From contig NW_020825298.1 in NCBI RefSeq assembly GCF_003286085.1, forward strand, positions 12,152,001 to 12,216,000: DNA of 64,000 nt, written 5' to 3'. The notes below the pieces were generated by a model that worked only from the letters and a program-made list of their open reading frames with translations, had not been told where the DNA came from and made no database searches. The position numbers were made by a program, and so were the translations under genes. Position 1 is the stretch's first letter. Each line of letters begins with the position of its first letter. Positions 37,726 through 49,809 of the stretch are shown one piece after another. The stretch is from Drosophila persimilis. Lineage: Eukaryota > Arthropoda > Insecta > Diptera > Drosophilidae.

Positions 37726-40080
37726 CAATAGTCTTGATTCCGCTCCTCGCTTCTTCGGTGGCTTTGCGCATCAAGTTTTGTTGGCTTTTCCCACAGCTAT
37801 TGACAGGCGGCCGGGCCGCCGAAGCAGCTTAAGGCCATAAACAAATAGACAAACACAGCAGCTAGTAGCTGCGACCAAAAGCCCAGGCCAGGCCATAAGA
37901 CAAGCCAAGTGGCTGAGTGGCTTAGTGGCTTTTGGCCAGCATGCTTTTTTGTTGTTTGCTATTTAGTGTTGTTTTTTGTGCTTTGTGTTTTTTGTTTTGG
38001 ATTCTGCTACCAAGATCTCTCTCTCCCTCTCGCGGTTTTTTTTGTGTGTGTGCTGAAGCAGCAAAAGCAAAAGTAGCAGCCACCACACGCGGTAGCAAGT
38101 TGTCTTTAACTGTTGGTTGTTTAAACAGCAAATAATGAAGACGAGGCGGTGGCTGGCTTCTGATGGGCTACAGGCGACGACAGCTTTGTCATTGTGCAAT
38201 TAACGCCAGGAAAAATTTAAATTAATTGCCTCCAAAATGGCGCCAATAACGCCAGCGAAAGAAAAAAAGCCCCATTGCTGATGGCTGATGGGTGATGGTT
38301 GATGGCTTACTGACACGCCCAAGAGAGCTGCCTAGGAGCCAAGCCCAGTCTTTCGGATGAGGGCCATCCAACGAGTGGCAAATAAATGACTAGGGCGTGT
38401 ATGGCCTAAAGAGTCGCCAGGTGACAGTCGGGGCAGGGGTACAGGAGGGCTTCCAAGACACAGTCTCTTTCGAAAATGTTCGTTAAATCAACCTTGATTT
38501 TCAGTATGTTGAGCGAGAGTACTTGTCCAATAAACCAATTTAGAGTTAAGTTAGAAAACCTTTTTTATGGAAGGGATGGAGCAGTGATTGGGATATTTCT
38601 TTCTAACTTAAAAAACGAATCAATGTATCCCTTGAGTACCCAATTTTCTCTTCATTTGAATTTCCCATTGCGATTATTCTACTCCATTTGCCATTACCAA
38701 CCTTGTTACCAAGTTGTCTTGTTGTCAGCACTAAAATGGCTTCCTCTTAGTTCCCAAAAAAGGTTGCAACACCACCGAAAAACACCACTCACCATCATGT
38801 TTTGCACATGCCACCACCATACGCTCCAGTGAATCCCCTTCTCTTCCGCCATATTTTCCACTGACTCTCCTTGATGGCTGCTGCTGCTGCTGCTCGGCCG
38901 ATCGCACTTCCGGAGCGGAGCAGAGCGGACCAGACCGCCGGCGTGGTGGTTCATAATGATAATGCATTATGCATTCCACCGGCTGTTTTTTAATTGTTAT
39001 TAACTCGAGATAAGGAGAACTTTAACACCTAACACTAGGCCGCTCTCTATGGGCACCACCACCAGAAAACGTATAATTTCCGACATTTTAGAGGCACTTA
39101 ACCTTAACAAAAAAAAAAAAAAAAATGCTCGCTCATAGTAATTTTTGGTTAGGGTTTTTTCTTCTCTTTTTTTCACTCGCGGGGGAACGGGAAATATAAA
39201 TTGTCGGAGCCCCGAAATTCTACACTGTCATCAAAGCGTAACTAAACGCCCATTTTTCTCAACTTTTTGGAATCGAGTCGGGTCTGAGAGGTCCACAGAC
39301 CTGTAAAGGCCTGAATTTTTGGGTCCGACAACCATTTTCGGTAGTTATTAGTGGCATATTTTGGCTTAAAGTGCGTGAACCATGTCGAAGCCAACAAAAT
39401 TTATTGTTTAGTAGGGAAGTTAACAACAAAATGGACCTCCCCATGAGTGAGCCAAAGAGAAAGACACGCAACACAACACGAAGCCAGCCAGCAACACGAT
39501 TTGGGAAAGGGAACGTGGAGTTGGCCAGAAAATATTAACGCCTCGAGCGGCAAGTAGTGGTTAGTGGTAACTGTTGTTTTTTTTTTTTCTGGAAGGTGAG
39601 AGGAGGAGGAGGAGAACCCAACCTCTTACCTTATTGGCTGACGTCCATATTCGACCACCATCATCGCTGTGTGAGATCCCCAAGATTTACTGAGGCTGGG
39701 GCACAGGCTCTGGCTCTGGCTCTGGCTCTGGCTTTGGCTTTGGCTCTGGCTGCTGCGATGCTGATGATGATGGCGTTGATTATGGCTTATTTTCAAATCT
39801 TACCTATGTATATACTCTCATCTTTTTTCCTCTTCCATTCTACTTCTTGGAAGTGGCCAAAGCAAATTATGTGGAGTCATCAATGGCAGGCAGGGGCAGT
39901 CGCAGTGGCAGCCACAAGCCACGATGCCGCATCGCATCAGAATCGTAGCAGGAAAGAGAAGGCACTGTGGGAGTGGAAAGCACGCAAACGTCTCTTGGCC
40001 ATTGGTAGTGGTTGTGGCCAAAGATTGCAGCTGAAATGGTCAGAGTCTAGAAAGATGGTCTGCAAAGATATTCAGTCGAT
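37726..40080. other. Intergenic stretch
   Basis: No supportable gene. Contains TGGCTGAGTGG-type short repeats (37910), an A-rich run (39109-39124), a single full TCF-type match CATCAAAGC at 39231-39239 and a CTGGCT repeat at 39706-39756. Confidence 0.5.
39706..39756 (+). repeat. CTCTGG/CTTTGG hexanucleotide repeat
   Basis: About eight units of CTCTGG and CTTTGG variants; gives a poly-(Ala-Leu) ORF with no other coding sign. Confidence 0.85.
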
Positions 40081-40640
40081 CGCTTCTACGATTTGTTTGC
40101 TCTTGGAATAGCGATCTTTGCAAAGATCTAGAGGGGCTCTCTTACTTTTAAGATACTTTGCTATTCCCATTTGAACATTAAGAAAGCTACTTTAAAGGGT
40201 TAGTTATATCGTTTTTGGGGTGATCTTGTAATTGCAAAAATATCACACATCACAGATCAATACAGTTCTTTCTAGTAAGATCACTCCTTATAACCGCTTT
40301 AGCTGATCCTCCAACGAAATCGTATTTACAATCAATGCCCCGAGTTAATCGTTTCATGTCATGGATATTAGGGCCATCAGGCCCCGATCAATATAGATCG
40401 GTGGCCGATCATCTGCCGTGATCTACGCACAGGATTTAAGCGTAAAATCGAGTGCAATAAAGTGTCCGGGGCAGACACAGCAAGTGTCCAACTATTTTCC
40501 AGTCAACAAAAGGCACGACACGCTCGACTGAAGGGCCCAGAGATCAGATCAGAGGCCATAGGAGGATCGGACCAGAGCTCGCGAGCTGCCCATGATCGGA
40601 GCAATGATCACGGACCAGGACGAAGCGTAGCATTTTTGCA
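40081..40640. promoter_or_regulatory. GATC-rich cluster 2 with a 16-bp palindrome
   Basis: About sixteen GATC tetramers in 560 bases (about two expected), 3-3.5 kb upstream of the wg promoter. It includes the perfect 16-bp palindrome GATCTTTGCAAAGATC at 40113-40128. Possible enhancer; function inferred only from density. Confidence 0.25.
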
Positions 40641-43595
40641 CGGCACATTAGCTGTTAGAAAAAACACACAGAGAGAGCGAGAGAGACAAACGGGGAAAAC
40701 AGGGGAAACAGGGGAAACAAGCAATTTTCAAGCAGTGAAACAGGAGGCCCATAAACAGAGATCGGACAGGGGACGGACAGTGGACGCGGAGTGTTGCAAA
40801 TTTTTATTTGGAAGCAATTTTCACACCCTGTGTGTGTGCGCGAGACAACAACAGGCGAAAATCTCATGCGGCGCAGTCACGGAGGAACAGCATAGAACCG
40901 GGCCAAAAGTGACCCCTGGCCAGGATCCCCGATCGTGTAGCTGTAGCTGCTGACAGGACACAGCGTGGCGAATTCCCAGCCAGGAAAGGAACCCGGTGAC
41001 AACTGCTTTAGGAGTGAACAGCGATGCGATGCGATGCGATGCAGAGTGAGACGACGTAAAGTTGCAAATGATGCCAAATGATTGCAGACCATATAAATTT
41101 CGATTGTGACTGATTAGCAGCAGCAGCAGCAGCACAGAAACAGAAACAGAAACCCTACCTGAAGGCAGGGAAGGCAGTGAAGGCAGACAATGCCCCCGTG
41201 CCCCGTAGGACACCAGTGAGCGTTTTAGTTGCGCTTCATCCTCATCCTCACAGATTATTTGCAATTATGAGCAGAGATTTTACACTTTTAGTGGAACAGC
41301 AGACAGTCATATGACAACTCCCCCTTCAGCCCATGAGAATGGCAACAAAAGTTTGACTTTTCGACTTGTTTTCTAATCGCCTGGGAAACTCTTCGGCTCC
41401 TTGTTGGTTGACCAGACATTTGACCTTGTCTAGATACAAGTTGCCTGTCTCAAGGACACAGCCAAAGGAAGACATGTTTGTTGTTTCTGCCTTCAAGGCT
41501 GAAACTCTCGGGGGGTTTTGGGTTTCTCGGTTTGGTTTATGTTTAGAATTGTTGTGGCGCGCTGTTTTCAGAGATATACTTGTATATTTTGATGGATTAG
41601 CCATATCGCATTGAAGGTCGGCATTCGGTTTCGGTTAGCCTCGCATTTGTTACGACTTGTTTTGTGTGGTGGCTAACCAAAATACGAACAGTGCCAACGA
41701 CAATTATACTCTGGTAAGAGAGACTGGTAAAAGAGGGAGAGAGAGAGAGAGAAATCGTGCCAAGATCATAAATGATCCTCAGTAGATTATTTATCAATCA
41801 TAAATCCCACATTTCCCTAGCTTTCCTCAGCTAATACTTGGGTAATACTCGTGTTCGTCTGGTTTTTAGTAGATGCTTTTACAACCTCAGAGAGACAGAT
41901 AGACACGAGAGACACCCATAGGAGACGATGACGATCTCTACCTACAGCAGCGTCGCAGAGAGAGGTCGGTCTCGATTTTATGATTTGTTTGCGTTTCAGC
42001 CTTCTGTTCTTACTCACTCTCTACGTATCGTATGCCAGTGCCAGACCGGGAGTCCGGGAGTACGTGTGTCTCATCATTTGGATTTTCCGCAGCAATAAAA
42101 TTAATAAGAACGCGCTAATTTTTCGGGGCCCGGTGCCCAGTGCCCAGTGCCCGGGGCCTAAGCAAATACTGAGGCATTCCTCCTTCTTTCCCTCTAACTC
42201 TTTTTCAGCGCCCAGACTGTGCTAATATTTGCTAAGGAATTTTTCGTCTAAAACCAGCTAACGGAACAACAAAACGCAACACATTGAAACGCCACGCCAT
42301 TTTGTACGGCCCGGCACGGCACTGAGATGATCTCAGTAATACCTCTCGCGTAATACCTCTTAATGCTTCTGAATAATCGTCCATTAATAGCTTTGACATA
42401 ATCTTTACAGCGAACAAATGTGTAATTCATTGAAAATGGCCGAAAGATCTCACCGAAACGGGCCAGAAGAGCGGGGGCTCTCTCTCTCGTCGTTTCTGGA
42501 GGTGCACACACATGGCCAGGCCTGTCCAATTAGTGGAAGCAGCCAGGCAATGCCACAGAAGAGCAGGAGGAAAAGGTAAGACATAAAGCCAGCCCAGCTC
42601 TGCCTTGTGGCAACACTCGGCTATGTGTATGTGTATGTCTGAGTGAGTGGAGAGCATGAGTATATAAGCGGAAGGCTACTCCGAATTTACTCCGAAATAA
42701 TGAAGAAAACTCGTTCTTGATGAGCCATACGCAGGAAATATCTAAGCAAACGGTGATCTAATGTAGAATTTGTGGGAAATTTTGATTGGATTGAATTGGT
42801 AAATGCTAGATTTTAATCAAACTATTAAGATTTCAGTATCCAAAACGGTAGAAATTGATAGAGATAATATGCAAAATAAAAATAATTCAAGAGGCAACGC
42901 CAAGGAGTTAGGAACCAAAGATCTACATCCATGGATACATGTTCATTAGTTGTGATCCTTGTGAATTTTTTCAAACTATATCTATATCTTCTCGATTTCT
43001 TTAATTATATAAGAGTTAACATAAACTTTTGGCCGTTTGAAATTTGGTTTTTGTCAAGAGGTCCTTACCTTATATTCCACTCTGAATACATTTTTGCAGA
43101 ATCGTACATTGATAATCGTTTTTGGCAGAGAAATTTCACAAGAGCTATTGGAAAAACGAGTTGGGAATCAATAAATTATTAAATTCAAAAAGTTTAAGAC
43201 AAAGATGATAAAATACTTAGCTGGCTTAAATCGAACCAAATAAGTTTAAGTTTCTGCGATTTTTGCAGAGAGAATATATCGAAAATGTACAATTTCCTTT
43301 GAGAACTTTAAGAACTATAAGAACCGTTCATAATAACCACGAATTTCTTAGCCTAAAACTGAAAATTATCTTATCTTGAAGCAACCCAAATTGTATAAAA
43401 ACATAGCCGAAAATGGCCACAAATAAATATATTTAAATGCACTTAACGGCTAGGCTAGCGAGAGATTACGAAATTGCATCAAATTGGGCAAATAATCGCG
43501 CAATGCAATCGATTATTGGGCTGAAAACTGTGAGAGCGGAGAGCAGATTTCCAGAGCAACAGTTTTTCCATTTCCGCCATTTCTTATTGGGCGAC
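40641..43595. other. Proximal upstream region of wg
   Basis: No supportable gene. (GATGC)n at 41023-41043, (GA)n at 41735-41752 and a strongly AT-rich stretch at 42700-43450 with many TAAT cores, suitable for homeodomain factors. In D. melanogaster the first few kb upstream of wg carry embryonic enhancers; equivalence here is by position only. Confidence 0.45.
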
Positions 43596-43640
43596 GGGCT
43601 ATATATATATTCCACGAGCACGAACACACACGAGCAGATA
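43596..43640 (+). promoter_or_regulatory. wg: Candidate wg core promoter (TATA type)
   Basis: An uninterrupted TATATATATAT lies at 43600-43610 in otherwise mixed sequence. About 30 bases further (around 43630) begins A- and C-rich, T-poor sequence that looks like a Drosophila mRNA leader. There is no strong TCAGTY initiator, so the exact start is uncertain by tens of bases. Only 5' end data would fix it. Confidence 0.5.
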
Positions 43641-44469
43641 AAACAGAGACGGAAGACGAACACGAACGAGAACAGAGCGAGAGAGCGGCGCACACACGAT
43701 CGCGATGAGAGGCAGCTGCCTTTTCGGAATACCAGCTAGCCGAACTCTTCTGGCGCAGAGTGCGACGCCGAACCGTGGATATTGCTCCTCCCACTCTAGC
43801 ACACACAAACGGACACACACGCACGCACACAGCCAGAGAGATTATGTAGACGGAGGAGATCGTGTGTCAACCGAAGGTTGACGACGAGACGATCCGTGCG
43901 CTGCTGACAAACGCAGAGTCGGGGCCAAAGAACGCACCGGTGTTTCATTTGAGTTTCAGCGCTGAACCGGGCAACAATCTTTCACTCCTCCGCTCCGCTC
44001 GATACCGTCGCGACATCATCCACCATATCACATGTATCTAGTATCTAGCCGTACAACTAGAGCAGATTGAAAGTGTTTTTCCTGAATAGAGAGCATAGAG
44101 AAAACTCGAAAACTCGACAAGTTTTACAACCATTAAAGCATTAATGATTAATCCAAAGAGTGTGTCCCGTGCCGCATGATTACCGTGTGATCGACCCTCG
44201 AATTGATTCGAGTTCGGAAAATTAATTGCACAAATATGAGAATCAATATCAACACGCGTATGCTAATGATGATTATGCCTCATTTATAGTGCGTTAATTG
44301 AACGTGAAATTGCCATAAAAATATCACAGAAAATATATATGAACGAGTCCATCGCATACTCGTAATAATTCGCATAACAGCCCATAATCCAAACAAAAAT
44401 CGAGTACCCAATCTCTCAGTGAGTGTGTTGTGGGAGTACGAGAGCAGTGTGTTGCAGCAACAAACAAAT
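43630..44469 (+). other. wg: Probable wg 5' untranslated leader
   Basis: About 840 nt, A/C-rich with ACAC and GAGA runs (43620-43700, 43798-43840) and no convincing internal intron. It carries several upstream ATGs. The longest upstream ORF is 43705-43881 (58 codons plus stop) and a 12-codon one starts at 44032. The left boundary depends on the TATA-based start estimate. Confidence 0.5.
43705..43881 (+). other. Upstream ORF in the wg leader (58 codons)
   Basis: ATG at 43705 and TGA at 43879-43881. It encodes MRGSCLFGIPAS, then a Ser/Thr/His-rich stretch and YVDGGDRVSTEG. It ends 588 nt before the wg ATG. It could reduce scanning to wg or be a chance ORF; conservation has not been tested. Confidence 0.3.
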
Positions 44470-44573
44470 ATGGATATAAGCTATATCTTTGTGATCTCCC
44501 TGATGCTGGCCCTGTGCAGCAGCCAGGCCGAGAGCAAACAAAAGTCTGGACGGGGCCGAGGCTCCATGTGGTG
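44470..44573 (+). CDS. wg: wg coding exon 1 (signal peptide)
   Basis: The ATG at 44470 opens a hydrophobic signal peptide ([16 protein letters not shown]), followed by a basic KSGRGRG segment and MWW. The donor is TG|GTAAGT, with GT at 44574-44575, and splits the codon for W35 after two bases. The start is chosen because it matches the conserved Wg N-terminus and lies after a long untranslated leader. Confidence 0.97.
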
Positions 44574-47500
44574 GTAAGTCAATCGATCGAAAATGCAATT
44601 GAAAGCATTTGAAAGCATTCACCCGTGGTCTTTTGTGGGGGTTGACAATTAGCATCGAGGCCTTAACCATCAGAGCAAACAGCATACCAGTACCAAAAAA
44701 AAAAAACTCCAAATAAACCGAAAGGTTCACAAAGTCACAGAACCACAACAACCACAGAACTTTGTATTACTGCGGCAGGCACGCGCCAGCACTACATAAC
44801 TTTCGGGCAAAATTTCCCACAAAAAAAAAAACAAAAATCAGAAGATGTTAAAGGTCTTGTGCGTCACGCACAGTGCGGAAGCCACAGAATGCACACTAAA
44901 GCCTCTGCCTCTGCCTCTCTCGATCTTCGCTTTATGAAAGCAATTAAAAATTCTAAGCGCGCATTCAACTTTTACTCGAGATGGGGATTGCTTTTCTCTC
45001 TGCCTCTGCCTCTGCCTTTGCCTCTGCGTCAGTGTGTGTGTTTGACACAGTTTAAGATCTGAATGGAGTTCCACATGGGAGATGTGGGGAAGAAACAGTT
45101 GGGGTCTTAGAAGGAAGTCAACTTTTTTGGGATCTACCGCAGAGTGCTGGCACGTCGGGCAGAGGCAGAGGCAGGGAAATCAAGTTTGCTGCTTAAGTCT
45201 TTTGTTTTTTGGCTTGAGTGGAAATTTACGAAATGGAAACCCTAGAAAATAGATACGCTTGTAAGAAAGTGGATTACATTTTGTAATTCTTTGGTTTGCA
45301 CAAAGAGTAATAATCGAAAATAATCTCAATAAGTTGATTAAACGAATCAATATTTAGAAATCATTCAAATATATTTTCTCATAAATAATATAGAAACCTC
45401 TTGTATACGATTACAGTTTTTTTTTAACTATGCAATTAAATTCTGAAAAAGTATGAGCTTTATAAGAAACTTTATTCGAATTGCAACACCTAATAAAAGT
45501 CGCTTCAAAACAATTTTTCCTGTAATTCTCCACTTCAATCAAATGTTATTTCTTTAATAAATTAACCATAAATAGTACTTAAATATTTACACACTTTCTG
45601 ATGTTTGTGAATGCCATTATGGCCTGGTGCTGCGGCCGAGCGACGAGAATCCGGGATTTTGAAACTTGATGAGTTGTTTGTTTGACTTTTATCATGTGCA
45701 AAACTTCAGCTAAGCCTTAATAACTTTTTATAACGGCATAAATTTCAGCTTCAACAATAAAAAAAACACAACACAAACAATACACACAGAAGATACTGGC
45801 GTACTACAGATACAGATACACGCGATGCGATACAAAATTGTTGCTGTTGGAGCCGTTGCTCGGTTGCTCGGCTGCTGCGGATTCCCGTCGCATAAATCTC
45901 CGATTGGGAATCGATTTAATCCGCCTGGGAATTGAAATCGATTGGCAATCGCATGCCCCTTCCCCTGCCATCTGGCTGCTCTTTTGCCTGCAAGATGTTA
46001 CACTTTCGATCAAGATTTTTGTTTATTTTTCGTTTTATTAATTTTTGTTTTACGTATCGTATATTACGCAATTGTTTCAAATAAAGGGAGGTTTTGTTCC
46101 CACCGCAATCAGCATTCAATTGAAATGGCAATTAATTTGCATTCACCGCGAGGGGCTGTCAATATATATTTGTTTAAGTAAATATATATTTTACTTTTCT
46201 GCTAACGAAGCGGGGAAAATATTATAAAGATCAACAGTTAGAACAAAGGAAAATAAATGATGGCAGGTCAATGAGAGGAAAGGAACCGACAAGTCCGACA
46301 AGTGTCTGCAAATATTTATCCATCTATGAGTGTACCGATAAATACCACACTATATGTATCTATGTGTCTGTATCTTTGTGTGGTTTATGCTTGAGTAACG
46401 CCGGCAATTGACGTGCACCGCCCAGAAACAACAAATGCTGGAAAATACAGAAAGGAAAAGCCGCAAAATGAAAAGCCGCACAAAACACAACTCAAACTCA
46501 AGTCAAGTGGAAAAACCTTAAACAAAAAACCTGAAAATACTTATGACAAAACCGAAAAAAATAATGAAAATGTTTGTTTGTTCAGGGGAAAGGGTCCCAT
46601 CCCGTCCCTCATACTCTTTCGCTCGTAATTAGGTGCAAGAACCAACTCAACCATTAAATAGTTTTGACAACTCCTCATAAACCTGCTCCTCTCTTTGGTA
46701 TAGATTGCTCTATTAATTAATCGGTTCTTCTCTCCTTTTAGGGGTATTGCCAAGGTCGGCGAACCGAACAATATGTCACCCATAACCACTGGCATTATGT
46801 ATATGGATCCCGCCATACACTCGACGCTGAGAAGGAAACAGCGTCGCTTGGTGCGGGACAATCCGGGTGTACTGGGGGCCCTGGTCAAGGGCGCCAATCT
46901 GGCCATCAGCGAGTGCCAGCATCAGTTCCGGAATCGACGATGGAACTGCTCGACCAGGAACTTCCTAAGAGGCAAAAATTTATTCGGCAAAATCGTAGAT
47001 CGAGGTGAGTCACAAGAAACAACATAGTAAATAGCAGTATAGGATTCCTTTCCCATCATTTGAGGTTCGGTTCCCTCTCAATCTCATTAGCTCTTTCCCT
47101 TTTTCGTGAGGAAATATGATCTACCGATCTACGGATGTCAACGGATTCGTTTTTCCTTTAGCTACCATCAACAATTTGCTTGCATAACCCAAAACCCAAC
47201 TGCAACCTCATTTTCCTTTCGGTTTCCACTTTATTTACGAGTATGTTATGAAATGTCACTCCCCTGGACATTGTCTTTCTCTGTGTGTGTGTGTGTGTGT
47301 GTGGCGCTTGTTTGTTATTGTAATACGATCTGGGCACTTGGTAAAATGTATATATATCATACTCGTACGGGATACTTTGTTGGGTTGACTACCCTTCAAG
47401 AGGGCACTTTCCCTGGCTGGCTGGATGGCTGGTTGGGACACAAAGAGTTCGCCTTGTCATCATCTTGCAGTCCTCCTGTCCTCCAGTGCACTTGCTCCAC

Positions 47501-48037
47501 TTGCATTTCAGCATGTTTATGCTAATTGGCACAAGTTGGCAGCACCACAGACTGCCAGACCAGACCAGACCACCTCTGTCACTCACAATTGCTCATTCAA
47601 ATCAATCAAATGTGCTTGTTGTCTCTCTCGTGTCGTTGTGCCTCTTCTGGGAGTTGCTCGTTCGCCTGCTGCGAGACGACTCCGATCCCAGGAGAGCTAC
47701 TTGCTACTTCCTCGACTGTCGTAGCTGTAACTGTAGCTGTAGCTGTAGCTGTAGCTCCCCCCGAGCGAGGCTGTCAACGGATTTTCATATATGTATAAAC
47801 AAAAGTCGCGCATGCGCTGCTGTTTGTCCTACTGATGCTGCTGCTGCTGTTTTCATTGGAAATCTGCACTGTCTTTCATTTCTCCTGCCGTTTTATTAGC
47901 TACTGTTTTGTCCTGAATCCCAGATCACTACCTGGGATCACTCCCGGGGCATCTCTCATTCTGTATTCTGTATCTATATCGTATGTCATTTGTGGGCGTG
48001 CCCACGTCGCGTGGCTCTGCTCATCTTCCGTACCTCT

Positions 48038-48068
<31 letters not shown>

Positions 48069-49772
48069 TCCGGGTCGCCTGTCGGTCCGTCTGTCAACGG
48101 CAGCTGACTTTTATAGCCAGGCTCTTGACCTTATCAAGTCATTTTTACTCTCCACTAACATCCTTTTTATGAGTCTCTATCTCTCTCTCTCTGTCTCTGA
48201 CTGGATTTCGACTCTTGACATTTAATGGATTACATAAAACGAAAAGAAAACGAAATGAAAGGCTGGGAAAAATTGCCTCGTGGTGGTGACAGCTTTTTAT
48301 CGCAGCACTTTCATCGCTTTCCACAATCAAATTTTTAATGTTCTCTCTCTCTATTTTTTGTTCGACTCTTTCGAGCCTGCCCTTGCCCTTGGCCCTAATT
48401 AACACCTAGAGCGAACCATTAACACTTGGGGTACCCATCCGAACCGACCAGATCCGAGCCCAGTTCGAGCGCAGTTCCAGTGGCTCTCAAACCGACTGCC
48501 TGTCGACCCATTTGCCAGCGGGGCACATTCTCCTACATTATTCATCTTTGTCTAGTTCTTTTTTCGGTGTTCTTTTTTTGGGGTAGAAGCCGAAGCCTAA
48601 CTTGTTTTCTAATTGGTGACACCTTGTCAATTTGCCACGGCACACGGTTTAACAGGCTGTCTCTATTAGTGATTTCATCTTACTTTTTGCATGGAACGAA
48701 CCTCGTCTGCTGCTTTTGCAATCATCGGTCGTGACGAACCGAACCGAACCGATCCCACCCCGGGGTTGCCGTTGCCACTGGTTCGGGGTCCCTGTGGGTT
48801 TTATATCAAGGCTCTAAACTATTCCGGGAACTGTCAGTCTGTCAGTGGTCTGGTCTTCGTCTAAGCAGCTTATCCCACAGATGAGCCCTTCTCTAGGGCC
48901 CTCTTTTTGCGGTAGGTACGTTAGTCAAGAGCTCTGCTTAGCCGAGGCTCATCTTGTGGTACGGCTCCTGCTCCTGCTGCTGATCTCTGTCCCTGCTCCT
49001 GCTCCTGGTGCTCCTGGTGCTTCTTGCTCTCAATTTCAATCAGTTTCTGCCACGCCCACACACAACGGAAATCCGTTTGTGGCAATTACGTGCATCAAAA
49101 ACTTCTCGTATTACATGCGGAAATATATGTGTGCGTTGGGTTCCTTTTTATCAGGTTTTCGTTGGTCGCCCATTGCTCCATTGACGACACACCCTCACAA
49201 CTCACAACTCATTTCGCATTTCTTTGGTTAATTGCTCAGGGTCCCCATTCCCATTCTCATTCCCATTGCCATTGCCATTCTCTTTAATTTATTATCTTTT
49301 GTTCGTTAACCATTTACCAAGCGCTATTTACATAAGAAAAACCCACAAAAGGAGAGTATGAAATACTCGAAATGCAAACATAAAACTCTCGATCCTCCAC
49401 CCGACCCGTAAAAAGGTAACGCGAATTCTTGCTAAGCTAATCACCCAAAAAGCAAATGTCAGGCGCAATGACTGTGTCACGCCTCTGCCTCTGCCTCTGA
49501 CTCTGACTCTGCCTCAGATACAGATACCAGACAGAAAGCCAACTTTCAGTATTATTCCCGAACGTTTGCGTTTGCGTTTGCGCATGCGCCGCCGAGGGAA
49601 TCGTTGTATCGTTGTATCGTTATCGGGGGCCAAACATCTTGCACATATTTACACACCTCATGCCTTAAATTTTGGTTACTTACGTGAAATTATTTAAGGA
49701 AAACCGAAACCGAAACTGAAACCACCAACGACAAACAAGCAAACATTAACCGGGAATCGGTGGAAGGTGGAA

Positions 49773-49809
<37 letters not shown>

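Noticed and set aside
37911..37930. tRNA A-box-like TGGCTGAGTGG
   Set aside because: Part of a short TGGCTNAGTGGC repeat with no B box downstream.
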